DNA of 64,000 bases, from the NCBI GenBank assembly GCA_018332375.1, contig BOPV01000001.1:1674001-1738000 (forward strand). The letters are read 5' to 3'. Origin of the DNA: Roseiterribacter gracilis. GTDB taxonomy: Bacteria > Pseudomonadota > Alphaproteobacteria > BOG-932 > Roseiterribacteraceae. Every line of letters begins with the position of its first letter. Positions within the stretch are counted from its first letter, which is position 1. Below are positions 54,769-62,416 of the stretch, piece after piece. The notes beneath the pieces were generated by a model, which did not search any database, had not been told where the DNA came from, and worked only from the letters and a program-made list of their open reading frames with translations. The position numbers and the translations under genes were made by a program.

Positions 54769-56034
54769 TTAGTGATACTCTTTGAAGACCAGCGACGCGT
54801 TGGTGCCGCCGAACCCGAACGAGTTCGACAGTGCCGCACGGATCGGACGCTGCTTGGCCTGCAACGGAACCAGATCGACGCCTTGGCAGGCTTCGGACGG
54901 GTTGTTGAGGTTCAAGGTCGGCGGCGCGATGTCGTTCTGGATCGCTTTGATCGAGAAGATCGCTTCGACTGCACCGGCGGCGCCGAGCAGATGGCCGATC
55001 GCCGATTTGGTCGACGACATCGAGACCGTGTTGATCGCGTTGCCGAACAGACGCTTCACCGCCCCAACTTCGATTTCGTCGCCGAGCGGCGTCGAGGTGC
55101 CGTGTGCGTTGATGTAATCGATGTCTGACGGAGTCATGCCGGCGCGCTTCAACGCGGCCGTCATGGCGCGGAACCCGCCATTGCCGTCTTCTGCCGGCGC
55201 GGTCAGGTGATACGCGTCACCCGACATGCCGTAGCCGACGACTTCGGCGTAAATCTTCGCGCCGCGTTTCTTGGCGTGCTCGAGTTCCTCGAGCACGACA
55301 ATACCGGCGCCTTCGCCCATCACGAATCCGTCGCGGCCTTCGTCGAACGGACGCGACGCCGTCGCCGGCGCCTCGTTGTACGACGTCGACAACGCACGGC
55401 AGGCGGCAAAGCCCGCCATGCCGATGCGCGCAACGGCGGCTTCGGTACCGCCCGCAATCATCACGTCGGCGTCATCGAGCATCACCATGCGCGCGGCATC
55501 GCCGATCGCATGTGCACCCGTTGCGCACGCCGTCACGACTGCGTGGTTGGGACCTTTGAAACCGTAGGCGATCGAAACGTGGCCCGAGGCCTCGTTGATC
55601 AGGCTTTGCGGAATGAAGAAGGGCGACAGGCGTCGCGGTCCTTTTTCATGCACGACGATCGAGCCGTTGTAGATCGCCGGCAAGCCGCCGATCCCCGAGC
55701 CGATCATCACGCCCGTCCGCTCTTGCCCTTCGGCGTCCTGCGGAAGCCAACCGGAGTCGTGGATGGCCTCTTTGGCAGCGGCCATCGCGTAGATGATGAA
55801 GTCGTCCATCTTCTTCTGGTCTTTCACCGGGACGTAATCGTCCGGATTGAAACGACCTTCAGAAGCTTCGCCGCGCGGTACCTGACCGGCGATCTTCGCC
55901 GGCAGGTCCGAAACGTCGAAATTCTCGATGCGGCGGATGCCTGACTCACCGCCAATCAGGCGGCTCCAGGTATCCGTAACGCCGACGCCGAGCGGGCTGA
56001 CCATGCCCAGCCCGGTGACCACCACCCTACGCAT
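54769..56034 (-). CDS. fabF: Beta-ketoacyl-ACP synthase II FabF
   Basis: 421 residues. Condensing enzyme of fatty acid elongation. Catalytic triad: Cys in VVTACATGAHAIG, His in NAHGTSTPLGDEIE and His in KSAIGHLLGAAG. ATG 56034, 27 bases after acpP. Confidence 0.97.
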   Translation of the reverse strand: MRRVVVTGLGMVSPLGVGVTDTWSRLIGGESGIRRIENFDVSDLPAKIAGQVPRGEASEGRFNPDDYVPVKDQKKMDDFIIYAMAAAKEAIHDSGWLPQDAEGQERTGVMIGSGIGGLPAIYNGSIVVHEKGPRRLSPFFIPQSLINEASGHVSIAYGFKGPNHAVVTACATGAHAIGDAARMVMLDDADVMIAGGTEAAVARIGMAGFAACRALSTSYNEAPATASRPFDEGRDGFVMGEGAGIVVLEELEHAKKRGAKIYAEVVGYGMSGDAYHLTAPAEDGNGGFRAMTAALKRAGMTPSDIDYINAHGTSTPLGDEIEVGAVKRLFGNAINTVSMSSTKSAIGHLLGAAGAVEAIFSIKAIQNDIAPPTLNLNNPSEACQGVDLVPLQAKQRPIRAALSNSFGFGGTNASLVFKEYH

Positions 56035-56061
56035 TCTGAAACTCCGGCAGCCGCGCCTCGC

Positions 56062-56301
56062 TTACGAGGTCGCGTGCTCCTTCAGGAAATCGATCGCGTC
56101 TTTCACCGTCAGGATCTTCTCGGCCGCATCGTCCGGGATCTCGACGCCGAATTCTTCTTCGAAGGCCATGACCAGCTCGACCGTGTCGAGGCTGTCGGCG
56201 CCCAGATCGTCGATGAAGCTCGCATTCTCGGTCACCTTGGCCTCTTCGACGCCCAGATGTTCGACAACGATCTTCTTCACGCGCTCGGCGATATCGCTCA
56301 T
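56062..56301 (-). CDS. acpP: Acyl carrier protein
   Basis: 79 residues, acidic, with the 4'-phosphopantetheine site [10 protein letters not shown] (Ser37). Carries acyl chains in fatty acid synthesis. ATG 56301 ([12 protein letters not shown]) has an AGG-rich site just upstream. A 130-base gap to fabG may hold its own promoter, which would fit the high demand for ACP, but no clear element was identified. Confidence 0.97.
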   Translation of the reverse strand: MSDIAERVKKIVVEHLGVEEAKVTENASFIDDLGADSLDTVELVMAFEEEFGVEIPDDAAEKILTVKDAIDFLKEHATS

Positions 56302-56431
56302 TCCTAACCTTCCGTTCTTGCTGGGTTTCTGCCGGGATATTGCAACACCGGCCAGGCGCTGATTGCTCTCAGATTCGCGCCGAAACGGCGGTGGTCGTAG
56401 CACAGGCCTGCCAGCCCTTCAAACAGCCGCA

Positions 56432-57172
56432 TCAAATCATCGCCATTCCACCGTTCACGTGCAGGGTTTGCCCCGTCACGTAGCCGGCCTCATTGCTGGC
56501 CAGATATAGGACCGCTGCGGCGATTTCATCAGCCGTCCCCAGCCGCCCGGCCGGCACTTTCGGCAGAATCGCAGCCCGCTGCGCCTCATTCAGTGCATCG
56601 GTCATCGCGGTCTCGATAAAGCCCGGAGAGACCACATTGGCCGTAATGCCGCGGGTAGCAAGCTCGGCTGCCAGGGCCTTGGTGAGGCCGATCAGCCCGG
56701 CCTTGGCCGCCGCATAATTGGCCTGGCCCGGATTGCCGGTGGTCCCCACGACCGAGCCGATCGAGACGATGCGGCCCCAACGGCGCTTCATCATGCCCTT
56801 CGACGTGGCGCGGGCGAGACGGAAGCTGGCGGTCAGATTGACGTCCAGCACCGACTGCCATTCGTCGTCCTTCATGCGCATCGACAGGTTGTCGCGCGTG
56901 ATGCCGGCATTGTTGACCAGAATATCGATGCCGCCGCCCAGCGCCGCTTCGGCGTCCTTGGCCAGCTGCTCGACCGAGGCTGCATCCGACAGGTTGGCGG
57001 TAACGACGACCGCCGTGTCGCCAATTTCCTTGGCGACCGCGTCCAGCGCGTCGCGGCGCGTGCCCGACAGCGCGACGCGTGCGCCCGCCTTGGACAAAGC
57101 CAGCGCAATCGCGCGGCCGATACCGCCCGAGGCGCCCGTAACGAGCGCCGTCTTGCCGGTGAGATCGAACAT
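56432..57172 (-). CDS. fabG: 3-oxoacyl-ACP reductase FabG
   Basis: 246 residues, SDR family. Cofactor motif VTGASGGIGRAIA, NNAGITRDNL and the YAAAK catalytic pair, with the C-terminal YVTGQTLHVNGGM. Reduces beta-ketoacyl-ACP with NADPH. ATG 57172 overlaps the threonine aldolase stop by one base (TGATG). Confidence 0.96.
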   Translation of the reverse strand: MFDLTGKTALVTGASGGIGRAIALALSKAGARVALSGTRRDALDAVAKEIGDTAVVVTANLSDAASVEQLAKDAEAALGGGIDILVNNAGITRDNLSMRMKDDEWQSVLDVNLTASFRLARATSKGMMKRRWGRIVSIGSVVGTTGNPGQANYAAAKAGLIGLTKALAAELATRGITANVVSPGFIETAMTDALNEAQRAAILPKVPAGRLGTADEIAAAVLYLASNEAGYVTGQTLHVNGGMAMI

Positions 57173-58215
57173 CAAGCGGCCCTTTCTTTTTGAAGAACGT
57201 CACGCGCGGCTTCGACCACGCGCGCCATGTCGTCGAACGCAACATCGTGATGCGTCACGGCGCGGCAGCGATCGGCGCTGAACGCCGCCACGCGCACGCC
57301 GCGCGTCAACATGCGCGCCGCAAAAGACGGCGCGTCAAATCCGGTTTGCGTCACGTCGAAGAACACGATGTTGGTCGCGGATTCGACGCGTACGCCCGGC
57401 AATGCAGCCAGTCCATCGGCCAACGCCTTTGCCGCGCGGTGATCGTCGGCAAGACGATCGACATTGTGGTCCAGCGCGTACAGCGCAGCGGCGCCGAGAA
57501 TGCCCGCTTGGCGCATCGCACCGCCCATCCGCTGTTTCCAGCGCCAGGCTTGTTCGATGAACGCTTTGCTGCCCGCCAACGCGGCGCCGACCGGACAGCC
57601 GAGCCCTTTGGAAAAATCGATCCAGACGCTGTCGCAGTGCGATGCCCACGCCGCCGCCGGTTGCCCCGCAGCGACCGCTGCGTTCAACAAGCGCGCACCG
57701 TCGAGATGCACGGCACAGCCACCGTCGCGCGCCGCTTTGACGGCGTCGCCGAACACATCGAGCGGCCACACTGTGCCGCCACCGAAATTCGCCGTGTTCT
57801 CGAACGACACGACGCGCGTCACCGGCGCGTAGCGGCTTGGTTCGCGGATCGCTGCGCGCACGTCGGCGGCGGTGAACACGCCGCGCACGCCAGGCAGCGG
57901 CGTGATTTGCGCGCCTGCCAACGCAGCCGGCGCACCGCCTTCGGAATTCAGAATGTGCGAGCTGCGATCGGCCAGCACTTCATCGCCGGGGCGGCAATGA
58001 ACCAACAGCGAAATCTCGTTCGCCATCGTGCCCGACGGCAGAAAGACCGCGTCTTCCTGGCCCAACAGTTCGGCAACCCGCGCGCACAGCGAATTGATGG
58101 TCGGATCTTCGCCGCGCTGTTCGTCACCGACCTCGGCCGCAGCCATCGCGGCGCGCATTGCGGCGCTGGGCCGCGTCTGCGTGTCGCTGTAGAGATCGAT
58201 GAGACGGTTCTGCAT
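57172..58215 (-). CDS. ltaE: Low-specificity L-threonine aldolase, inside the fab cluster
   Basis: 347 residues, PLP fold type I. The start MQNRLIDLYSDTQTRPS, the SGTMANEISLL loop and the Schiff-base lysine in DFSKGLGCPVGAAL identify the family, which splits threonine or allo-threonine into glycine and acetaldehyde. It lies between fabD and fabG with one- to three-base TGATG overlaps on both sides, so it is translated with fatty acid genes. This is not a standard member of that cluster. Confidence 0.92.
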   Translation of the reverse strand: MQNRLIDLYSDTQTRPSAAMRAAMAAAEVGDEQRGEDPTINSLCARVAELLGQEDAVFLPSGTMANEISLLVHCRPGDEVLADRSSHILNSEGGAPAALAGAQITPLPGVRGVFTAADVRAAIREPSRYAPVTRVVSFENTANFGGGTVWPLDVFGDAVKAARDGGCAVHLDGARLLNAAVAAGQPAAAWASHCDSVWIDFSKGLGCPVGAALAGSKAFIEQAWRWKQRMGGAMRQAGILGAAALYALDHNVDRLADDHRAAKALADGLAALPGVRVESATNIVFFDVTQTGFDAPSFAARMLTRGVRVAAFSADRCRAVTHHDVAFDDMARVVEAARDVLQKERAA

Positions 58216-59153
58216 CAAAGCGTCTTCAAGAACGCGTCGATGTCGGCCGGCGTGTTGAGCGTGACGCCTTCAATTTCTTTGTCGATGCGCTTGGTGAGAC
58301 CGGTCAGCACTTTGCCGGCGCCGACTTCGACCAGCTGTCCGACGTCCTGCGACTTCATCCACAAGACGCTTTCGCGCCAGCGCACGGTGCCGGTGACTTG
58401 TTCGACCAACAGATCGCGAATGCGCGACGGTTCGTGCACCGCTTCGGCGACGACGTTGGCAACCACCGGCACGGCGGGCGGCGCCATCGCGACGTCGGCC
58501 AGCGCCTTCTGCATCGCGTCGGCGGCCGGCGCCATCAGCGCGCAATGGAACGGTGCCGACACCGGCAATTTCATCGCGCGTTTGAAGCCGCGTTCAGCGG
58601 CCAGCGCGATCGCACGATCGACTGCTTCGGCGTGACCCGACACGACGATCTGTCCCGGCGCATTGTCGTTGGCGGCTTCGCAGACCTGCCCCTGCGCCGC
58701 TTCTTCAGCGATGGCGCGCACCGCGTCCAGTTCGGCACCCAGAATCGCGGCCATCGCGCCGACGCCGACCGGCACTGCGCGTTGCATCGCCTGGCCGCGG
58801 ATTTTCAGCAGCCGTGCCGTATCGCCGAGCTTGAACACGCCGGCCGCGGCCAGCGCCGAATATTCGCCCAGCGAGTGGCCGGCAACGAACTTGGCGTGCT
58901 TGCTCAGATCCACGCCGCCTTCCTGCAGAACCCGGAATGCAGCCACTGACACCGCCATCAGGGCGGGCTGGGCGTTCTCGGTCAGGTTGAGGTCGGTATC
59001 CGGCCCCTCCCACATCAGCTTGGACAGCTTCTGCGACAGGGCGTCGTCGACCTCTTCAAAGACCTGGCGGGCGGTTGCGAAGGCGTCGGCCAGCTCGCGG
59101 CCCATGCCGACGGCCTGGCTACCCTGGCCGGGGAAGATAAAGGCACGCGACAA
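58215..59153 (-). CDS. fabD: Malonyl-CoA:ACP transacylase FabD
   Basis: 312 residues, close to the usual 309. Motifs: FIFPGQGSQAVGMG, GHSLGEYSAL (catalytic Ser) and SAPFHCALM (His). Loads malonate onto ACP. TTG 59153 is chosen because GGAG lies 8 bases upstream and the family starts here. First gene of the fabD-ltaE-fabG-acpP-fabF-mltG unit. Confidence 0.95.
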   Translation of the reverse strand: MSRAFIFPGQGSQAVGMGRELADAFATARQVFEEVDDALSQKLSKLMWEGPDTDLNLTENAQPALMAVSVAAFRVLQEGGVDLSKHAKFVAGHSLGEYSALAAAGVFKLGDTARLLKIRGQAMQRAVPVGVGAMAAILGAELDAVRAIAEEAAQGQVCEAANDNAPGQIVVSGHAEAVDRAIALAAERGFKRAMKLPVSAPFHCALMAPAADAMQKALADVAMAPPAVPVVANVVAEAVHEPSRIRDLLVEQVTGTVRWRESVLWMKSQDVGQLVEVGAGKVLTGLTKRIDKEIEGVTLNTPADIDAFLKTL

Positions 59154-59290
59154 GGCTGGAACTCCGGGTGGGGGCTGGAAGGGGCGAACCGATGGCCGTC
59201 CCGGCCCCTGCATGTCAACTAGAACCCTGGAAACCCAGGTTCCGCTTGCGTTCGCCCGGGCCCCTATGCTTATTGCGCCGCTTCTCCTTG

Positions 59291-59332
59291 CCGACCCCTC
59301 GCCACGGGTCGGCTAGGGCCGGGCGGCTGGCC
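59291..59332 (+). promoter_or_regulatory. Hairpins in the rpsF leader
   Basis: CCGACCC (59291-59297) pairs with GGGTCGG (59306-59312), and GGCC (59317-59320) with GGCC (59329-59332) around a GC-rich loop. Leaders of rpsF in many bacteria bind the S6-S18 complex; whether these hairpins serve that role cannot be told by eye. Confidence 0.3.
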
Positions 59333-59380
59333 TCGTCGTGAGGAACAGCGCCGGTCCACCAACAGCCAAAGGGAGACCAC

Positions 59381-59818
59381 ATGGCGTTGTACGAAACCGT
59401 GTTTATCGCACGGCAAGACCTGTCGTCGGCTGCCGCTGAGCAGCTGACCGAAACCTTCACCCAGCTGCTCAAAGACAACGGCGGCGAGGTGAAGAAGACG
59501 GAACAGTGGGGTCTCAAGACCCTCTCCTTCCGCATGAACAAGAACCGCAAGGGTCACTACGTTCTCTTCAACATCGACGCGCCGCACGCTGCGATCGCGG
59601 AGATGGAGCGTCAGATGCGTCTGAATGAAGACGTGCTGCGCTACATCACGATTCGCGTTGAAGAACACGAAGAAGGCCCGTCGGCCATGATGCAGCGTCG
59701 CGACGATCGCGATCGCGGCGAGCGTGGCGGTTTCGGTGGTGACCGTGACCGTGGCTATCGTCCGCGTCGTGAAGACGGCGCCCCGGAAGCCGACCTTATT
59801 GAAGGAGCCGTCGTATGA
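59381..59818 (+). CDS. rpsF: 30S ribosomal protein S6
   Basis: 145 residues. The S6 core ([20 protein letters not shown] to about residue 100) is followed by a 40-residue Arg/Gly/Asp-rich tail ([20 protein letters not shown]) not found in E. coli S6. S6 pairs with S18 on the platform of the small subunit. GGGAG lies 7 bases before ATG 59381. ATGA overlap with rpsR. Confidence 0.97.
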   Translation: MALYETVFIARQDLSSAAAEQLTETFTQLLKDNGGEVKKTEQWGLKTLSFRMNKNRKGHYVLFNIDAPHAAIAEMERQMRLNEDVLRYITIRVEEHEEGPSAMMQRRDDRDRGERGGFGGDRDRGYRPRREDGAPEADLIEGAVV

Positions 59819-60117
59819 GCGACGTCAGCAACCAGGGTCGCGGCGAAGGCCGCGGCGGCGAGCGCAGCGGCGGTGGCGATGGTGCCCGTCCGGCGCGTCG
59901 TCCGTTCTTCCGTCGTCGCAAGACCTGCCCGTTCTCGGGCCCCGGCGCGCCGAAGATCGACTACAAGGACGTGAAGCTGCTCGGCCGCTTCATTTCCGAA
60001 CGCGGCAAGATCGTGCCGAGCCGCATCACTGCGGTGTCGACCAAAAAGCAGCGTGAGCTGGCGCAGGCGATCAAGCGCGCCCGCTTCCTCGGCCTGCTGC
60101 CCTACGTGTTGAAATAA
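59815..60117 (+). CDS. rpsR: 30S ribosomal protein S18
   Basis: 100 residues. The S18 core begins [14 protein letters not shown] and ends [11 protein letters not shown] 25-residue Gly/Arg-rich N-terminal extension ([19 protein letters not shown]) precedes it, making the protein longer than the 75-residue E. coli form. Coupled to rpsF. Confidence 0.97.
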   Translation: MSDVSNQGRGEGRGGERSGGGDGARPARRPFFRRRKTCPFSGPGAPKIDYKDVKLLGRFISERGKIVPSRITAVSTKKQRELAQAIKRARFLGLLPYVLK

Positions 60118-60129
60118 GGAACACGAACC

Positions 60130-60705
60130 ATGGCAAACGTGGATGTGATCCTGCTCGAACGCGTGTCGGGCCTCGGCCAGATGGGCGACGTCGTCGGCGT
60201 GAAGCCGGGCTATGCCCGCAACTTCCTGCTGCCGCAGAAGAAGGCCCTGCGCGCCACCGCGCAGAACAAGGCGTTCTTCGAAAAGCAAAAGGTCGTGCTC
60301 GAAGCGCAGAACCTCGCTCGCAAGGGCGAAGCTGAAAAAGTGTCGAAGAAGATGGACGGCCTGAAGGTCGTCGTCATTCGCGCTGCTGCCGAAGGCGGCC
60401 AGTTGTACGGTTCGGTTTCGGCACGCGACATCGCCGACGCGATCATCGCTGCCGGTTACAAGATCGAGCGTCGTCAGGTTCTGTTGAACCAGGCGATCAA
60501 GACGCTCGGCCTGTTCCCGACCGAAGTTGCGCTGCACCCGGAAGTGACGGTCCACGTGACCGTCAACGTCGCGCGCAGCGAAGATGAAGCAAAGCTCCAG
60601 GCCGTGCGCGGCGAAGCCGTCATCATCGACCCGAATGCGGTCGAGGCGGAAGAAGCGGCACCGGCAACGGACGAAGCCAACGTGCAGGCTGCCGGCAACG
60701 CGTAA
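60130..60705 (+). CDS. rplI: 50S ribosomal protein L9
   Basis: 191 residues. N-terminal L9 domain ([30 protein letters not shown]), a long helix and the C-terminal domain, then an acidic Ala/Glu tail of about 40 residues not in the short E. coli form. Twelve bases after rpsR. A strong terminator follows. Confidence 0.97.
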   Translation: MANVDVILLERVSGLGQMGDVVGVKPGYARNFLLPQKKALRATAQNKAFFEKQKVVLEAQNLARKGEAEKVSKKMDGLKVVVIRAAAEGGQLYGSVSARDIADAIIAAGYKIERRQVLLNQAIKTLGLFPTEVALHPEVTVHVTVNVARSEDEAKLQAVRGEAVIIDPNAVEAEEAAPATDEANVQAAGNA

Positions 60706-60733
60706 TTCCGCGTTCCCGTCAGTTCGAAACGAG

Positions 60734-60765
60734 AAACGGGCGCCTTCGGGCGCCCGTTTTGTTTG
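60734..60765 (+). terminator. Rho-independent terminator of rpsF-rpsR-rplI
   Basis: Perfect 11-base arms AAACGGGCGCC (60734-60744) and GGCGCCCGTTT (60749-60759), loop TTCG, then TTTTGTTTG. Located 29 bases after the rplI stop. Confidence 0.9.
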
Positions 60766-60791
60766 TGCCGCGTAGGAGAGTTCTCCCCGTT

Positions 60792-60808
60792 ACTCACAGG
60801 CTGTGAGT
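60792..60808. promoter_or_regulatory. 17-bp palindrome upstream of dnaB
   Basis: ACTCACAGGCTGTGAGT is a perfect 8-1-8 inverted repeat, 81 bases before the dnaB start and after the rplI terminator. Its size suits a protein-binding site near the dnaB promoter. No matching regulator is known to me. Confidence 0.4.
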
Positions 60809-60888
60809 TCATTTGACCCGCCCTTTGCACAGGCCGGGCGGCGAACAGCGTGATGGCGCAAAACGCTTTGCCGGCGTAGGTTCCCGCG

Positions 60889-62388
60889 ATGCCTGTCGAC
60901 CCGCTCGGTACCGTCGTTACGCCGTTTCCTCCACAAGCGGCGAAGAAACCAGACGCACCGCGGCAGCTGCCGCAAAATGAGGAAGCAGAACAGGCGCTTC
61001 TCGGCGCGATTCTGCTCGACAACAAGGCGCTCGAACGCGTCAGCGAGTTCCTGAAGGCCGAGCATTTCTTCGTGCCCGTGCACGGCCGCATTTATGAAGC
61101 GGCCACGACCTTGATCGAGCGCGGGCAGATCGCCTCGCCGGTTACGCTGAAAGCCTATTTCCAGAGCGACGCCGACCTGATGCATCTCGGCGGCGGCGAA
61201 TATCTCGCCGATCTCGTCGGCGCGGTCGTCACGATTCGCTCGGCCGAAGATTTCGGCCGTTCGATCCACGATCTGTATCTGCGCCGACAACTGATCGGGC
61301 TCGGCGAAGAAGTCATCGTCGAAGCGGAAAAACACGTCGTCGAAACCAGCGCGCTCGACCAGATCGAAACCGCGGAAAAGCGCCTGTACGACCTCGCCAC
61401 CGCAGGCGACATCACCGGCGGGTTCCAAAGTTTTGGCACCGCGCTGAAAGCATCGATCGAACGCGCAGAAGCGGCCTGGCAACGCACCAGCCACATCAGC
61501 GGCGTAACCACTGGCCTGCGCGATCTTGATTCGAAGCTTGGCGGCCTGCAGCCGTCGGACTTGCTCATTCTCGCCGGTCGTCCGTCGATGGGAAAAACCT
61601 CGCTCGCGACCAACATCGCCTTCTCGGCCGCCGAGGCGTACCGGAACTCGAACGGCACCGACGGCGCCGTGGTCGGGTTCTTCTCGCTCGAAATGTCGGC
61701 GGAACAGCTGGCCACGCGTATTCTCGCCGAAGCCAGCGAGATCCCGTCGGAAAAGATCCGCAAGGGCGACATTCGCGACACCGAATTCCGCCGCTTGGTC
61801 GATGCGACGCAGCGCCTGTCCCAGGCGCCGCTCTTCATCGACGATACGCCGGCTTTGTCGATCGCTGCGCTGCGCACGCGCGCGCGACGTCTGCAACGCC
61901 AAAGCGGTCTTGGCCTGATCGTGGTCGACTATCTGCAGCTGCTGCGCGGCTCGACCAAAAGCGCCGAGAATCGCGTGCAGGAAATCTCGGAAATCACGCG
62001 CGGCCTGAAAGCCATCGCGAAAGAACTGAACTGCCCGGTGCTGGCGCTGTCGCAGTTGAGCCGTGCGGTCGAACAGCGCGAAGACAAACGCCCGCAGCTG
62101 TCGGACTTGCGTGAATCAGGATCGATCGAACAGGACGCCGACGTCGTTATGTTCGTGTTCCGCGAAGAATATTATCTCGAACGCGAAGAGCCGACCTCGC
62201 TCAAATATCCCGACCAGGAAAAGTTCAACGACGCCTGGACCAAATGGCGCGAACGCTGCGAGACGACGCACGGCACCGCCGAATGCATCATCGGCAAACA
62301 ACGCCACGGTCCGATCGGTACGGTGAAGCTCTATTTCGACGGCTCGCTGACGCGCTTCGCCGATCTGGACACGCATCACCAGGGCTGA
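60889..62388 (+). CDS. dnaB: Replicative DNA helicase DnaB
   Basis: 499 residues. N-terminal primase-binding domain (about 25-125; NEEAEQALLGAILLDNK) and RecA-like motor with Walker A GRPSMGKTS, VVGFFSLEMSAEQLATR, Walker B GLIVVDYLQLL and the DLRESGSIEQDADVV motif. Unwinds DNA at the replication fork as a hexamer. No intein. ATG 60889. Confidence 0.97.
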   Translation: MPVDPLGTVVTPFPPQAAKKPDAPRQLPQNEEAEQALLGAILLDNKALERVSEFLKAEHFFVPVHGRIYEAATTLIERGQIASPVTLKAYFQSDADLMHLGGGEYLADLVGAVVTIRSAEDFGRSIHDLYLRRQLIGLGEEVIVEAEKHVVETSALDQIETAEKRLYDLATAGDITGGFQSFGTALKASIERAEAAWQRTSHISGVTTGLRDLDSKLGGLQPSDLLILAGRPSMGKTSLATNIAFSAAEAYRNSNGTDGAVVGFFSLEMSAEQLATRILAEASEIPSEKIRKGDIRDTEFRRLVDATQRLSQAPLFIDDTPALSIAALRTRARRLQRQSGLGLIVVDYLQLLRGSTKSAENRVQEISEITRGLKAIAKELNCPVLALSQLSRAVEQREDKRPQLSDLRESGSIEQDADVVMFVFREEYYLEREEPTSLKYPDQEKFNDAWTKWRERCETTHGTAECIIGKQRHGPIGTVKLYFDGSLTRFADLDTHHQG

Positions 62389-62390
62389 CC

Positions 62391-62406
62391 GTCAGCGCAG
62401 GCTGAC
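62391..62406. terminator. Small hairpin between dnaB and the protease gene
   Basis: GTCAGC (62391-62396), loop GCAG, GCTGAC (62401-62406) in the 28-base gap between convergent genes. Short stem, no clear T tract; may serve as a weak two-way terminator. Confidence 0.3.
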
Positions 62407-62416
62407 AAACAACGAA

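Noticed and set aside
59154..59380. Possible tRNA or small RNA in the fabD-rpsF gap
   Set aside because: No cloverleaf or TψC-type box; the hairpins are short and better explained as an rpsF leader.
60740..60888. Considered as a possible replication origin or DnaA-box region because of dnaB
   Set aside because: No DnaA-box cluster or AT-rich stretch; only a terminator and one palindrome.
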